DNA from: Ligula intestinalis
Taxonomy: Eukaryota; Platyhelminthes; Cestoda; Diphyllobothriidea; Diphyllobothriidae
Length of the DNA stretch: 64,000 bases
Direction of reading: 5' to 3'
NCBI GenBank assembly: GCA_036362985.1
Contig: JAYGXS010000003.1
Coordinates: forward strand, 73,007,535 to 73,071,534
Shown here: one piece after another, positions 35,255-46,199 of the stretch
Position numbering within the stretch: position 1 is the stretch's first letter
How the letters are laid out: each line of letters starts with the position of its first letter
Made by a program: the position numbers and the translations under genes
Notes under the pieces: generated by a model
The model's database searches: none
What the model was told of the DNA's origin: nothing
Seen by the model: the letters and a program-made list of their open reading frames with translations, nothing else

Positions 35255-36250
35255 ATGACTTAAATACACGGGAATTAAACTGCACGGAATGTGTCTCGAA
35301 ATGGATAGGATTAAATATTTTGAACTGTTATATGAATTTTTTTACATCATAATTATTCGCTTAGCTCTAGTAACCAATAGAGCGCAGTTTCGCGTCTACG
35401 GGTTAGTTTTGCCCGGCTGCTGACTGCTAGTTAACTCGTGACGAACATTTTTGTATCCCTCGAATCTGTTGCATGTAGTTCTCTGCTCATAGAAACATCT
35501 TACAATCAGGTCGACTCAATGAAATGCATTCCTACGAAAAGTTTAAAATTGTCACCCAAAAGGTATAAGGGACGGATTCTTTAATTCTGTACCTTAAGAG
35601 AGAGTTTTACCAGTTAATCCGTTAACCCCAGTGATCCCCGAGGCGGACTTGTAATGGTAGGCAGCCTTTTTTACTATCAACCTGCAGCAATATGACCTTT
35701 ATTATGTATCCCTACACCATTTTTGCTTTCACGCATTGAATTCGAGGGTGGCTACCGTTAAGCATCTGACGAAAACAAATGCAAACTGCATAAATATATT
35801 TCTCTGAGGCATATTGCTGTGAAATTTGAAGCCATACAAAGACCATTTACTATTTTTTTGAAAGATTCTTCTGAAGGATTGTTGAATGAAAAAAGAAGAG
35901 ACAAATGTTATGCATGTAGGAGAAGGAGTGCACGCCAAACACAACCCCATGCATAAAGGGGGTTAAGCAGCAACTGAATCTTCTACACATAAAAAATCAA
36001 TCATTTTTATGGCATCCGTTTTTATATTCTACTCGTCGGGCTTCATATTATGCTTGAAACACAGTTAAGACGTTAACCGCTGTCTAGAAAATACAAATGC
36101 CGATAATATCCCTTGAAATCCCCGAAATTAATTTTCGTCCCCTGGCTGCGAATTTATTCAGGAGGCGAGTTCTGCAAATGGATGCCAATAAACAGAAAAA
36201 TGCATTCGGTTTTTTTATTCAGTTATTTTCTTTAATGAAAGCAAAGAACA
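35255..36250 (-). repeat. Family B repeat, copy B4
   Basis: 'GACTTAAATACACGGGAATT', 'CCAATAGAGCGCAG', 'GAATTCGAGGGTGGCTACCG', 'GGAGTGCACGCCAAACACAA' and 'TGTCTAGAAAATACAAATGC' are complements of the B1 landmarks in reverse order. This is the best full-length minus copy. Confidence 0.55.
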
Positions 36251-37200
36251 CTCTTTCAGTGAACGCTGTATAGATGATGGCGGTTTAATGTGAAAAAATT
36301 TGACTTTTAAACCGTTTTCCTAGTAATCAAGTGAAACGATATTCTTGCAATGAAGACCACATTCTTGATTGAGTACTATTCTGACCTGAAGTAAGAATTG
36401 AAATCAAGGCTGTCCTTGATCCAGGCTGGCAGATGCGTTTCATCCTGACAGTAATTAGGAATTCTCAGAGCTGCGGGAGACAAATATTAGTCATTGTGAC
36501 CTTATTTGTAGACGTGAAACGGCCTTGCAGCTGCTGGTAAGCGCTCTCGGAACCACCAGTCGAGGCTATTTTATGCAACTTCCATGTGATTTTACCATAC
36601 CTCTCCTTTGTTGTCACATTCCTTTCACCAGCGAGGCAGTGGTTGCACCTTCCGAAAATATGAAGGAAACTTTATGCTGACCTGAATACACATCTTATCT
36701 CTGATGTTACTTATCTTCTGGCCAATGTCGTACCTCTTCCGCAATCAACACCATTTTGTGAGAAACTCTAATAAAAGGCCAAGGAAAGACACATTCGAGT
36801 GCGCAAAAATTCAAGATCGTGATAAAATATTTCTTTCATCATCCCCGAAAGAGGAAAAAGAAGAAGAGACGATTTCTGGGACCATTCGAGTTTAATTTTT
36901 TTTCTAATTACAAAATTTTGAAATGTTCATTCATAGAGCATCCCAGCAGTCTATTTTGTACGGCTGTTTATGAAATATAAAACATAGTCTGTGCTTCGTC
37001 TCTTGACTTCTCCGATTGTATTCAGCAGTCACGCGTACGCCAAAACCAGTGATAACAACCATCAAGGTGGTAGAGTACTATTAAAAAATAGGTAAATGGT
37101 GTACAAACCTCAACAATAGACACAGCAAGTCAAGAGCGAAGGGAGTCTATGCAACGGAAAGACAAAGGTTCAAGAATAACGCCATGCAGGCCAAACTAAT
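36250..37200. other. No gene; short repeat D at 36806-36892
   Basis: The sequence 'GATAAAATATTTCTTTCATC', 'CCCCGAAAGAGGAA' and 'TCTGGGACC' at 36806-36892 recurs at 43945-44030 with similar spacing, so a small repeat family is present. Otherwise nothing is supported. Confidence 0.4.
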
Positions 37201-37866
37201 CATCAGAATCCTTGTGTGTTAGTGGGAGAGGTCCGTGACTCCACTTTTATATATTTTCACAGGACAATTAACGTTGCATTGGTGTGAAACACCAGCGCGA
37301 ACGGAGGAGGGGTTCCTGAACAGAAGCATCAGCGGCGGCAGGGGGGAGGGTGACTGGACGAGTGGTTCTCGGAGTAGCCGAGGCAACTGGGTCGAGAAGG
37401 CGGAGGGGAAACGGACAACTGACATCAGCGGGGAGCCAATAGCAGCGTCGGAAATAAACTGAGGGGCTGGAAGCAGTATTCGGTCATGCGCAATCGAGTG
37501 AAAAGATTAACACGGGAGGACGACCAGCATTATAGGTGGGAAGGGGACAGCCTTCGTAAAGGGTAAACAAGCTTTGTAGGTCAGACGGGATTTTCGATGG
37601 AGAAGGGATGTGGAGAATGCCAAATTTTTTCAGCCAGAAATGATAGTTAAAATCAATTGCGATGAAGAATTACATGATTTTCTTTGCATTAAAAGTCTGC
37701 AAAATTTGACTTTTACTGTGCAAAAGTATTCGCGAATTAAAAATGCATTGAAAACAAAAAGGTACAATTTCTTCAAGTTCTTGTTAGTCTGTATAATAAC
37801 AAATAACACAACCTCAGCTAGGCAATTCTGCCTAATTCGAGACGAAATTCAGGATATAGGCTAACA
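37200..37866. other. CpG-rich then AT-rich leader of the LINE; no gene
   Basis: 37290-37560 is G-rich, purine-biased and contains several CpGs. An 84-codon frame (37610-37864) follows and ends two bases before the LINE endonuclease frame opens. I cannot assign the 84-codon frame; it could be LINE leader or unrelated. Confidence 0.3.
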
Positions 37867-38908
37867 TTGCGTGAGCTGCTGGGCCATAAAATAATGACTG
37901 ACCGCACAGTCAACCCGGTAAGGGACGGGGAGAGCCTGACTGTAACCACTTCTCGAGCAAACAGAAAGTTAACTTTCATGTACACAAATGCACAGAGTAT
38001 GCTTTCAAAGCTTGACGAGCTGAAGATTCATGTTTTTGAATTATCACCAGATTTAGTTTCAATAACGGAAACTTGGCTGTCTGAACAGGTAGCCGACGGC
38101 GAGGTATTCATGCCTGGCTATCAAATGTTCAGAAAAGACAGAGAAGGTCGTCAAGGCGGTGGCGTAGCAACATACGTGAAAAATGGACTCCCAGTTTTAG
38201 ACAAAACGGATAAACTGGCGTGTACTTCCGAGGCCATCTGGCTGTCCATTACAGTACCAGGTGCACCCAACCTCGACCACCGACCACCGAGAAGGGAGCC
38301 AGTAGTGGATGCCTCCTTGCTAGAGGAGCTGGAAAAAATTACTGCACGATCGGACATCCTGATTGTGGGGGGACTTAAACGCGCCTCACATCGACTGGGG
38401 TGCGGCCTGCGCACATATCTCCGATCTAACCTTCGACAGCTGCCTTCTGAGCATGACTCTGAAGTTATTTCTCACGCAACACGTCACTTTTCCGACAAGG
38501 ATGCGCGATGGCCAACAGTCCAACTGTCTGGACCTCGTTCTCACGAAATCACAGGACAGCATCGACGAAGTGTCATGTCTCCCACCACTAGGTAAAAGCG
38601 ACCACGTTGAACTGCTATGGGAGTACTCGTTATTCTCAATACCGGAGAGACCCTCAACAACCAGAAGAAATATTTGGCGACGCAATTTCGATCGAATGAA
38701 AACCAAACTCACGCGCGCCGAGTGGGAACCTCTTTTTTCTGGAAAAAAACTGCAGACTAGGAAGCGTTCCGGAACACACTGCACAGACTCATCGACAACC
38801 ACTAGACCGCGATGGCTTACGCGGGCCTTAAAAATAGGAGTGAACAAAAAGCAGAAGCTGTGGAAAAAAATGCTAGCAGACAGGACTCCTGCATCTGTCA
38901 TTGCCTAA
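37867..38908 (+). pseudogene. LINE endonuclease domain with G-run frameshift
   Basis: The first frame holds 'YTNAQSMLSKLDELKI', 'PDLVSITETWL' and 'GGGVATYVKNGL', the N-terminal half of an exonuclease-endonuclease-phosphatase domain. At a run of G (about 38366-38371) one extra base shifts the frame. The next frame continues with 'GDLNAPHIDWG', 'LDLVLT' and 'GKSDHVEL', the catalytic Asn and SDH motifs. The family nicks target DNA to prime reverse transcription. The single-base G-run slip could be a real mutation or a sequencing error. Confidence 0.75.
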
Positions 38909-38971
38909 AAAACTCAGAAAAACCGAGTCAATGGTCTTATTCTCAAAACAAAATGGGCTTTCGAAGCAAAC

Positions 38972-40735
38972 TTGCTAAACCGGGCCACAGTGAACCCCAA
39001 ACTGTTTTATATTTACCTCAGGCAGAGTACCAAAAACAAGGATCCGATACCCCTGCTGAGGACCACTGAGGGAAGAGACTTGATAGATGGTGAAGCAAAG
39101 GCTGATCATCTTTCGAAATTTTTCTGGGCAGTCTTCACAAAGGAAACGGCATACGATCACTCCACCGACGACACCGAAGCGGATACAATTGTTGTGATTG
39201 TCCAATTCCTCGAGGCTGTTGTTCTAAAGGAACTCTTAAGGTCAAAAGAATCGAAGTCACCAGGTCCCGACGACGTACCAGCCAAGATTTTGAAAGAGCT
39301 CGCCAATGAGTTGGCCAAACCACTCTCTATGCTCTTCCAAACCTCCTTCGAGACCGGATACCTACCAGTAGATTGGAAATCCGCGAGAATTACGCCACTA
39401 TGCAAGGGGAAGCCTAGTCTCAGCGAATAACAACCGACGGTCAGCCTTACTGCAATCTGTTGCAAAATCATGGAAAACATTATCAAGCAACAACTTATGC
39501 AGCCCCTGGAACAAAACCATCGGCTATCGGATGCTCAGCATGGTTTTCGTAGAGGTAGGTCCTGCGTAACAAACTTGTTCTACTGTTTAGAACGGTGGAC
39601 TGAGGCAGTCGGTTATGGAAACTCAGTGCACGCTATCTATATTGACTTCAAAAAGGCTTTTGATAGCGTGCCGCACCACCGCCTCATTTATAAACTCAGC
39701 CGCATAGGAGTAAGGGGTAGGCTCCTTACGTGGATAAAAAGCTTCCTAATCGGTTGCTCGCAACCTTTCCACATCAGCGACAAACAGTCAGCCAAGGTTG
39801 AGCTTGAGAGTGGTGATCCCCAGGGCTCCGTTCTCAGCCCTATCTTGTTTGTTATCTACATCAACGACTGTGTCCACGAATTGGATTGTAGTATCCCATG
39901 TTTGTCAATGATCTAAAACTTTGGAGCGAAATTTGAACTGCGGCTGACGAAGTGCACTTACAGGAAAATTTAAATAGATTTCAAAAATGGTCAGCGCAGT
40001 GGCTCTCACCGTTCAATGAGAGCAAGTGCACCACCATTCAAGTCGGCAAATCCGGTTCTTCAAACGGCACAGCTTACCGACTGAATGACATACCATTGAA
40101 GGAAGTGAACGCCCAGAAAGACTTGGGAGTCTAGATCACGCCCTCGCTTAAACCCTCCCTGCATTGCACAAAGGTAGCCAAATCCGCGATGTCGATCCTA
40201 TAGCTCGTCAGACGAGCTTTTTATACCTTCAATGAAGAGTGCTTCACAAAAGTCTTCAAAACCTTCGCACGACCGCACCTAGAATCAGCTATCCAAGCTT
40301 GGAGACCCTGGGCCACGAAAGACATCAACATCCTGGAAAAGGTACAACGGGCGCAACCAAACTTGTTATGGGTCAGGGCTCGCAGCCTTATGAAACATGG
40401 CTGTCGAATCTCAACCTCTTCCCATTGCGCTACAGGCAGCTTCGGGGGGACCTGATACTAGCATTCCGCGCATTAGGTCTTCAAGACTGCTGTGTTATAT
40501 CAGGGGATTTTTTCGAATTAGCAACGACCACGAATCTGAGGGGTCATCCTCTCAAATTAAAGGTGACAGGGGCCAGGCTGGACGCTCGGAAACACTTCTT
40601 TTCAAAAAGGGTGGTCGGAGCGTGGAATGCGCTTCCTCAGGCCATCGTAATGTCGGAATCTCTAGAGGGTTTTAAGCGAAAACTGGATCGATATAGCAGT
40701 GGACGATGGATCGGAACTGACAATTTACAATGATA
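38972..40735 (+). pseudogene. LINE reverse transcriptase, catalytic site altered
   Basis: 'KSPGPDDVPAKILKELA' and 'YLPVDWKSARITPLCKG' precede a TAA at 39428-39430, after which the same frame resumes ('VSLTAICCKIMENI', 'QHGFRRGRSC', 'AIYIDFKKAFDSVPHHRL', 'GDPQGSVLSPILFVIYIND'). A frameshift just before 39898 leads into 'MFVNDLKLWS', where MFADD is expected, so the first catalytic Asp is lost. More stops follow at 39925 and 40132 before the CR1-type C-terminus (40239-40733). Confidence 0.8.
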
Positions 40736-40799
40736 ATACTTTCAATTTTTCAGCAGTATTAGTTTTTATATCAATTCACGTTTGCTATTTATAACGCCC

Positions 40800-41980
40800 T
40801 CCCACGCATAGCCTCATGCGAAGGTCTCCGTGGTCTACCCTACTTGGCTGTCTGCGTACCGTGATTACCCCGCTAGCGATCTTATCAGCCAGACCTGACG
40901 GCCTAAACAATCAATCTTGGTTCGACAGAAAGCGGACTGTCGACGATCTGGACGGATGCCTCTGTCTTTCCAGTTCCGTTGGCGGACTCTGCAATCTGCA
41001 AGGAAGCATCAGGACGTTGTAGAATTTTAATGTTGATGAGCGTAAACCCTTCCGCTCCATATATGTTGTATTCCGGCGAATAAATAGTTTTTTTCCCTGA
41101 ATATTGACCTCAGTGCTTGTGGTGAGGTAAAGTAGGGTCAACGTCTATCGCCGCAAACATTTTGCCCAAAATTGATAAATGTTTCTTCCACAAAGGAAGT
41201 TTCATGGTCTCTATGCCATCGAAAGTAAAGCTGCAGGAAGAAATGAAGTTGAAAGTGATATCAGGATGTTACTTATTCTTACGTAAAGCTTTCAAACTAA
41301 AGTCAAAACTACTTTTTCGCCTGTCACGGGCTTTAGTAATAACAAGTTCAATGGAGGATCCGAGTTTTTCACATTACTGCGAAGTGATTTCTGACAATTT
41401 TTTCGCAACTTACTGTATAATTTTCTCTCAGACAGGGCACCAATTCTTGAGAAAATTTATCGTACGTTTGTTAAGATGGCAACGTATATCAAGGCCTTTC
41501 CTTGCTATTGATGGCAAGCCACAAGTATGAAACTTGCATGTTCAAATTGTGACGGTTTGCCTGTGGTTCCATAGGGTAAATGACTTTCAATATACTACTT
41601 TTATTAGTAAATCGAATAGTGAGGTGGGCACTTATAAAGTTTATGGTTAAAAAACAACATCAATTAAAATTTTAATAAATAACAAAAAAAATTCGAGAAA
41701 TCATATTTAAGCATAACTATGAGGCTACACAAGGTTGCCATTATGACAATACAGTTTTCCTAGCGGTTGATATTCCACACTAACAGTGTTAACTGCGAAC
41801 TATGTATTGTTAAAAAAAGAAGGATTTTCGAAAGCTTTCACTGAGCTTTTAATTATTTGTTTGAGAAAAACCTCTAATTTATGCCCCTCATGTGAACGAG
41901 AATAAGGCTACTTCGCATGGAAAATTGCGATGCTGTGTCATTCCACCCGTTGATATGACAAAAATATAGAGTTTGAGTTG
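40800..41980. other. No supported gene
   Basis: A 122-codon plus-strand frame (41162-41530) is basic and lacks a domain. 40850-41100 is moderately GC-rich. The rest is AT-rich. Confidence 0.35.
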
Positions 41981-41981
41981 A

Positions 41982-42248
41982 CCCAATTGTGAAAAAACTC
42001 GAGGCATTCGGCGGGATTTAAACCCTCTTGGAAATCCTGCTTAGGCAGCTAGCTTGCTGTTTCGTATTGGTGGATTTCATGCGAGTGGTAAAGATGGGAG
42101 GATAATATCTACCCAACTGCGATTAAAATCATGGCGCGAGGTGGGGCGTTTGTAGCTTAGCAATTAGAGCGGTGTAGTCCGGTATAGGCCTTCTCTATTA
42201 CGCGGGTTCAAATCCCGCCGAACGCCTCGAGTTTTTTCACAATTTGGG
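41982..42248 (+). mobile_element. tRNA-derived element with ~45-bp terminal inverted repeats (family T)
   Basis: Left terminus 41982-42025 (CCCAATTGTGAAAAAACTCG...) and right terminus 42203-42248 are inverted copies with few mismatches. The right half is a tRNA-like unit: 'GGGGCGTTTGTAGCTTAGCA' (A-box region, 42144-42163) and 'CGGGTTCAAATCCCGCC' (B box, about 42202). The left terminus is therefore an inverted copy of the tRNA-like 3' end. The 18-kb copy has the same structure, so it was inherited by the family and is not a local accident. It has no protein-coding capacity. Confidence 0.65.
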
Positions 42249-42389
42249 CAATTAAAATTAAGCAAATCTGCCAAACTCCTAATAATACAAAATATAGCCT
42301 TTCTAACCTTATCTCTGTCGATAGTCGTTCTGTTTTCACAGAGAATTCTAGCAGTCTGGTGCGTAGGGTGCGTAGGGTGAGGACTTTAA

Positions 42390-42900
42390 CTTTATTCCCT
42401 CAGCGGGAGATGGGATAGTAATTCCGTTGATCGTGGTAGCCCGCGCGATCATTAAGGTAGACTCGCAAGGCTAATCAGTCATTATTTGCCATCGACCTGT
42501 GCCCTTTTGAGGTTGAGAAGTGTAATCTAAATTTGCCTCTGCCAGTAATATTTTAATGACGGAAATACTAGGGGCGCTACAACTGAATTTACTGCGAGAG
42601 CGAATGCGTCCTAGAAAAAAATTCGCATGAGAAATATATGGTAATGAGGTATGAGACTGCAAAACGCTGGTTAGAAATTTTCTCTTCAACCAACCAATTA
42701 TGAAAGATATTTCACAGAAAAAAATGAAGGAGACGGTATACCTATGAAAAAGTGTGTATGCCAAACACAGCATCACACGCGAGGAGGGTGGAGTAGCAAT
42801 TAAAGGTCAACTGCAAAATTCCTCCCTCATTTTAGTGGCATCCACATTCTATTTCTGCCAGTCGGAATTCCGCCTTGTGATTGAGACATATTCAGTTCCT
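42390..42900 (-). repeat. Family B repeat, solo copy B5
   Basis: 'TGTGTATGCCAAACACAGCA' and 'TTGTGATTGAGACATATTCA' match B3/B4. Only about half the unit is evident. Confidence 0.45.
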
Positions 42901-43199
42901 TAGCCTCTTTAAGTATGCACCAATTAAAATTCACTCGACGGAATCTGTTGGCTCCAACAGAAGCGGCTGCCATGATGCTATGCAGACCAGACGTGTGCGC
43001 CCAAAAGAACTTCACAAAAGCGCTGCAGTTACCATGGCCGTAAGTCGCTAATCCAACCGCCTGTCTCGGCTGCTAGTTCCCCCTGAAGCTAGCCTGTTGA
43101 CCCCAATCCCCTCCCTCCATCCCCTCACCTACCCTGACAACCACATGCAATGTTTTCCACCATCAGGCATAATTTCTTTAATGTATTATGATAAGAAAT

Positions 43200-43320
43200 C
43201 GACTCAATCGCTGCGATAATACGTTTATTCGCCTGACGTTCCGACATTCGTTGCGGATTCATCATCAGACACATTAGCTGAACACAGTAGCAGAAACCGG
43301 TTTCTGCTTCTTAGTTAATC
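43200..43320 (-). repeat. PLE terminus fragment
   Basis: 'GACTCAATCGCTGCGATAAT', 'TTCGCCTGACGTTCC' and 'GGATTCATCATCAGACAC' reproduce the terminus of the 10- and 17-kb PLEs. Only the terminus is present. Confidence 0.6.
43231..43268 (-). ncRNA. Hammerhead-like motif, core mutated
   Basis: CTGATGA and GTC are retained, but the GAAAC block reads GGAAC on the minus strand, and helix II has a mismatch (ATCCG with CGAAT). Expected to be inactive. Confidence 0.4.
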
Positions 43321-44170
43321 GTCATATAAATGGAGTGGCCTGAAGAGAATTTATGAAAAACGTACTCTCACCACTTCATCTTTTTGAATTTTCAATGGGA
43401 ATTTTCGCAAGTTTAAGTGAAAATTCGTAAGGGTGAAGGGATTTCCGTATTCTTCTCGGTGCGGAGCCACATCACCCTAATCTAACCACAAATTTCCTCT
43501 TTGATAACCATTGTAAATCACTGTACAAATCGCACAAGTCGTTCTTCTGCAATCAGATTGACTGCATAATGGAAGCTAGTTTAATGCATTTAATTTGAAG
43601 GATTACAAGCAGGACAGGCTGACAGCTTGCTGGTGCTGTCTACTGAGCGTCTGACGTCTAGAGGCCAAGTCGATCAAATTCTGCTGGTAGTGCGCTAGGT
43701 TAGGCTCTGTGTCAATATCAGTGCAATTTTAAAAGCCATTTTTGACGCAGGCAGCTTGTTGAACCGAGACCCGCAGCAAATAGAGCACACGCTTTCACGC
43801 TTGTCCTCTGATTTGAGCCAGTAAAATACAAGAAGTCAGTTCAGATAACGCTTCTGACAACTAGCATTAATGGCGGCTTGATGACGAAGAGATTAGAACA
43901 CACTTTTGGCTAAAACTATTTAGACAATACCCTAATATGCGAAAAAATTCGAGGTCCAGATAAAATATTCTTCTCATCATCCCCGGAAGAGGAACAATAA
44001 AAGACAAGTTCTGGGACCGATGTGTATCTTGACTGACAGTGCAATCGATTGACACATGAGCATTAGGCGCAGGTACTGGTCGGACACATTCATCTGACGC
44101 GAACAGGAATACAAACACCACGCTCTGACGCTGGAAGCGAGCAAGCTTTTGAAACGTCAGTCAAAATACA

Positions 44171-44270
44171 NNNNNNNNNNNNNNNNNNNNNNNNNNNNNN
44201 NNNNNNNNNNNNNNNNNNNNNNNNNNNNNNNNNNNNNNNNNNNNNNNNNNNNNNNNNNNNNNNNNNNNNN
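44171..44270. other. Assembly gap (100 N)
   Basis: Exactly 100 N, probably a placeholder of unknown true length. The left flank (about 44124-44163) ends with 'TTTTGAAACGTCAGTC', which resembles a PLE terminus, so the gap may hide another PLE. Confidence 0.98.
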
Positions 44271-44279
44271 TACGTTCGC

Positions 44280-45280
44280 CTAACTTGAATTCTTAGTCGC
44301 TTATTATTGGGAGACTCCCAGGCCGTACCTTGCGATAATATATTGTTTCATCCAAGTGCCTGGGTGCCTAGGGCACATAAGATGCAACAATTTTTCAGCA
44401 AGCAGTAGCGCTGTCTTATTTGGAAAAATTGGTTGATAAAACATTGAAAGCAACCTTTTTCCGTAATTCCAAAAAACCCTGCAGTTTCTCGAGAGCTTCC
44501 AGTTATTTTTAAGGTTAAGGCATGGTTCGGGTTAAGTCTCACTAGCAGTTCACCTTTCTGGAAGTTAGCACCCAGCCACATGTATTACCGAGATTTACAA
44601 TTTTAGGGTCTTAAACAAAAGTCTAATGAAATAAAAATTCCAGGATCCACGTCAATAAAGTTCATCAACACCATGCTCCCTGGAAAACAGCGGTGATTGT
44701 TTGGCATAAAAGATTGACAACATTTAACTCTAGTCCATGGAATGAGGGCATTCACTTTTAGCATGGAACTCTGTCTGGTGACTAACAGAAATAATTAAAA
44801 ATCACAAAATTTTAGAAATATAGAGCTGATTTCTCGGACATATTCGATATAAACTGCACAAATGGTTGCGTATGAAGGTAGTCTACCTTCAGCCGACCGC
44901 CTTTTCTAGATATCTGCAGTTTCGCCTGTTTGTGCAGTATTTCCTTTGGCGATAAACAATCAGTCCACTTGTTTGAATCCTGATTTTGTTAATATGGCCG
45001 TCAGAAAATGCCTTTCCTTCTCATTTTCGAAGAAGAATGTTCTTCCACTTGTTATTAATCAACTTAACTAACGGAAAGCTAACAAATACTAATACTCTTC
45101 TACAAACAATACTGGCAAACCAATGAAGAGAGATTTATCTGAGGATCTTAATTTTAAATAGTTTAGAAAGAAGACCTGGTCACTTGGAATAATGATTCGT
45201 TTAACTAGGCTTCATCGCAGGATCTCAGTGCACTACGTAAGGCATGCGAGACTAAAGAGGACTGCGTTTCAGTGGCTTAC
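44280..45280. other. No supported gene
   Basis: AT-rich. A 77-codon minus frame at 44348-44581 has no domain. Confidence 0.4.
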
Positions 45281-46190
45281 TATCGGTCCACCACCGCACG
45301 AGTTCTGGTCCACAATAATCTCTCTCGAACTTTCGATATCTAGTCTGGTGTCCGGCCGGGCTACGTCCTGTAGTCCATGCTGTTTAATTACGACATTGAC
45401 TGGATTCTCGGCAAGGCCCTACATGAAGAGAACGGTATCGAGTTTGCACCCGGACGAGGGCTGACTGATCTCGACTATGCCGATGATATTGCGCTGCTAG
45501 CTTCACGTGTTGGTGGTCTAAAGACTGTAGTGTCGCAGGTGAATGAGATCGCTATGTCGGTTAACATGTCCATAAATTCCAGAAAGACGAAGTTTTTCTT
45601 GAGCTGCCTCTATGACCAGGAGAAGGCAGCCCTAGAAATTGACGGCCATCAACTTGAAGCAGACAGCTTTAAATACCTCGGGGCGACATCCCGGCGCGAA
45701 ATTTCCATCGCCACAAATATTCGTGCATACCGCGCCCTCATCTGGTCAGTCCTCTATGGATATGAATGCTGGGCCTTGCACGCTACAAATGAACGAAGGC
45801 TGGAAGTCTTTGACCACCGGTGCCTGAGTACGATCCTGCGAGTTAAGTATAACGACTTCCTCTCGAACGAGACAGTCCGCACCCTCTGCGATCGTATCAC
45901 GAGGATACCTCAGGCCATTCAAGAAATGCGACTGGAGTGGTTTGGACACGTTCTCCGTCGTCCGCCTCACGAGCTTAACTATGCTGCCCTCGATCCGGCG
46001 CCGCAACCCACATAGAAGCTTTGAAGTGGAGGGCAACTGAAGACTTGGCTCGACACCGTCCGTCAAGACCTTCTATCTTCGGTCTCCGTCGCTGGAGAAG
46101 AGACTGGGTGGAGTTCTCCAGATCCGCTGCCGCCAATCATCACGCATGGCGAGGTACCATCCGCGATATCATTGATGCCGGCTAGATCAG
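45280..46190 (+). pseudogene. RTE-like LINE, reverse transcriptase C-terminal half
   Basis: An in-frame product (45377-46015, 212 codons) starts at 'MLFNYDIDWIL', downstream of an out-of-frame 'SGVRPGYVLSSML'-type motif. It contains the catalytic 'LDYADDIALLAS' (YADD intact), 'SRKTKFF', 'FKYLGATSRREIS', 'LYGYECWAL' and 'MRLEWFGHVLRRP'. The last motif and the following Arg/Trp-rich sequence (frame-broken after 46015) are characteristic of RTE-type LINEs. The endonuclease and N-terminal RT are missing, as expected for a 5'-truncated insertion. Confidence 0.7.
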
Positions 46191-46199
46191 TCATGATCA

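Larger units (their letters stand above)
37867..40800 (+). mobile_element. CR1-like LINE, near full-length ORF2 region, inactive
   Basis: One plus-strand polyprotein is recognisable end to end: apurinic endonuclease, reverse transcriptase, and the C-terminal region typical of CR1-like elements (HLE.AIQAWRPW, FPLRYRQLRGD, LRGHPLKL). It is scattered over three frames, with several stops. The 62.1-kb fragment shares this C-terminus. The 3' end after 40735 is AT-rich; I see no clear tail microsatellite. The 5' end and ORF1 are not recognised. Confidence 0.8.

Noticed and set aside
41162..41530. 122-codon plus-strand basic frame
   Set aside because: No recognisable motif and no homologous copy in the window. 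Could be a chance frame in AT-rich DNA.
42140..42240. Functional tRNA gene
   Set aside because: A and B boxes are good but the anticodon arm and acceptor stem do not form properly, and the same sequence recurs as part of an inverted-repeat element.
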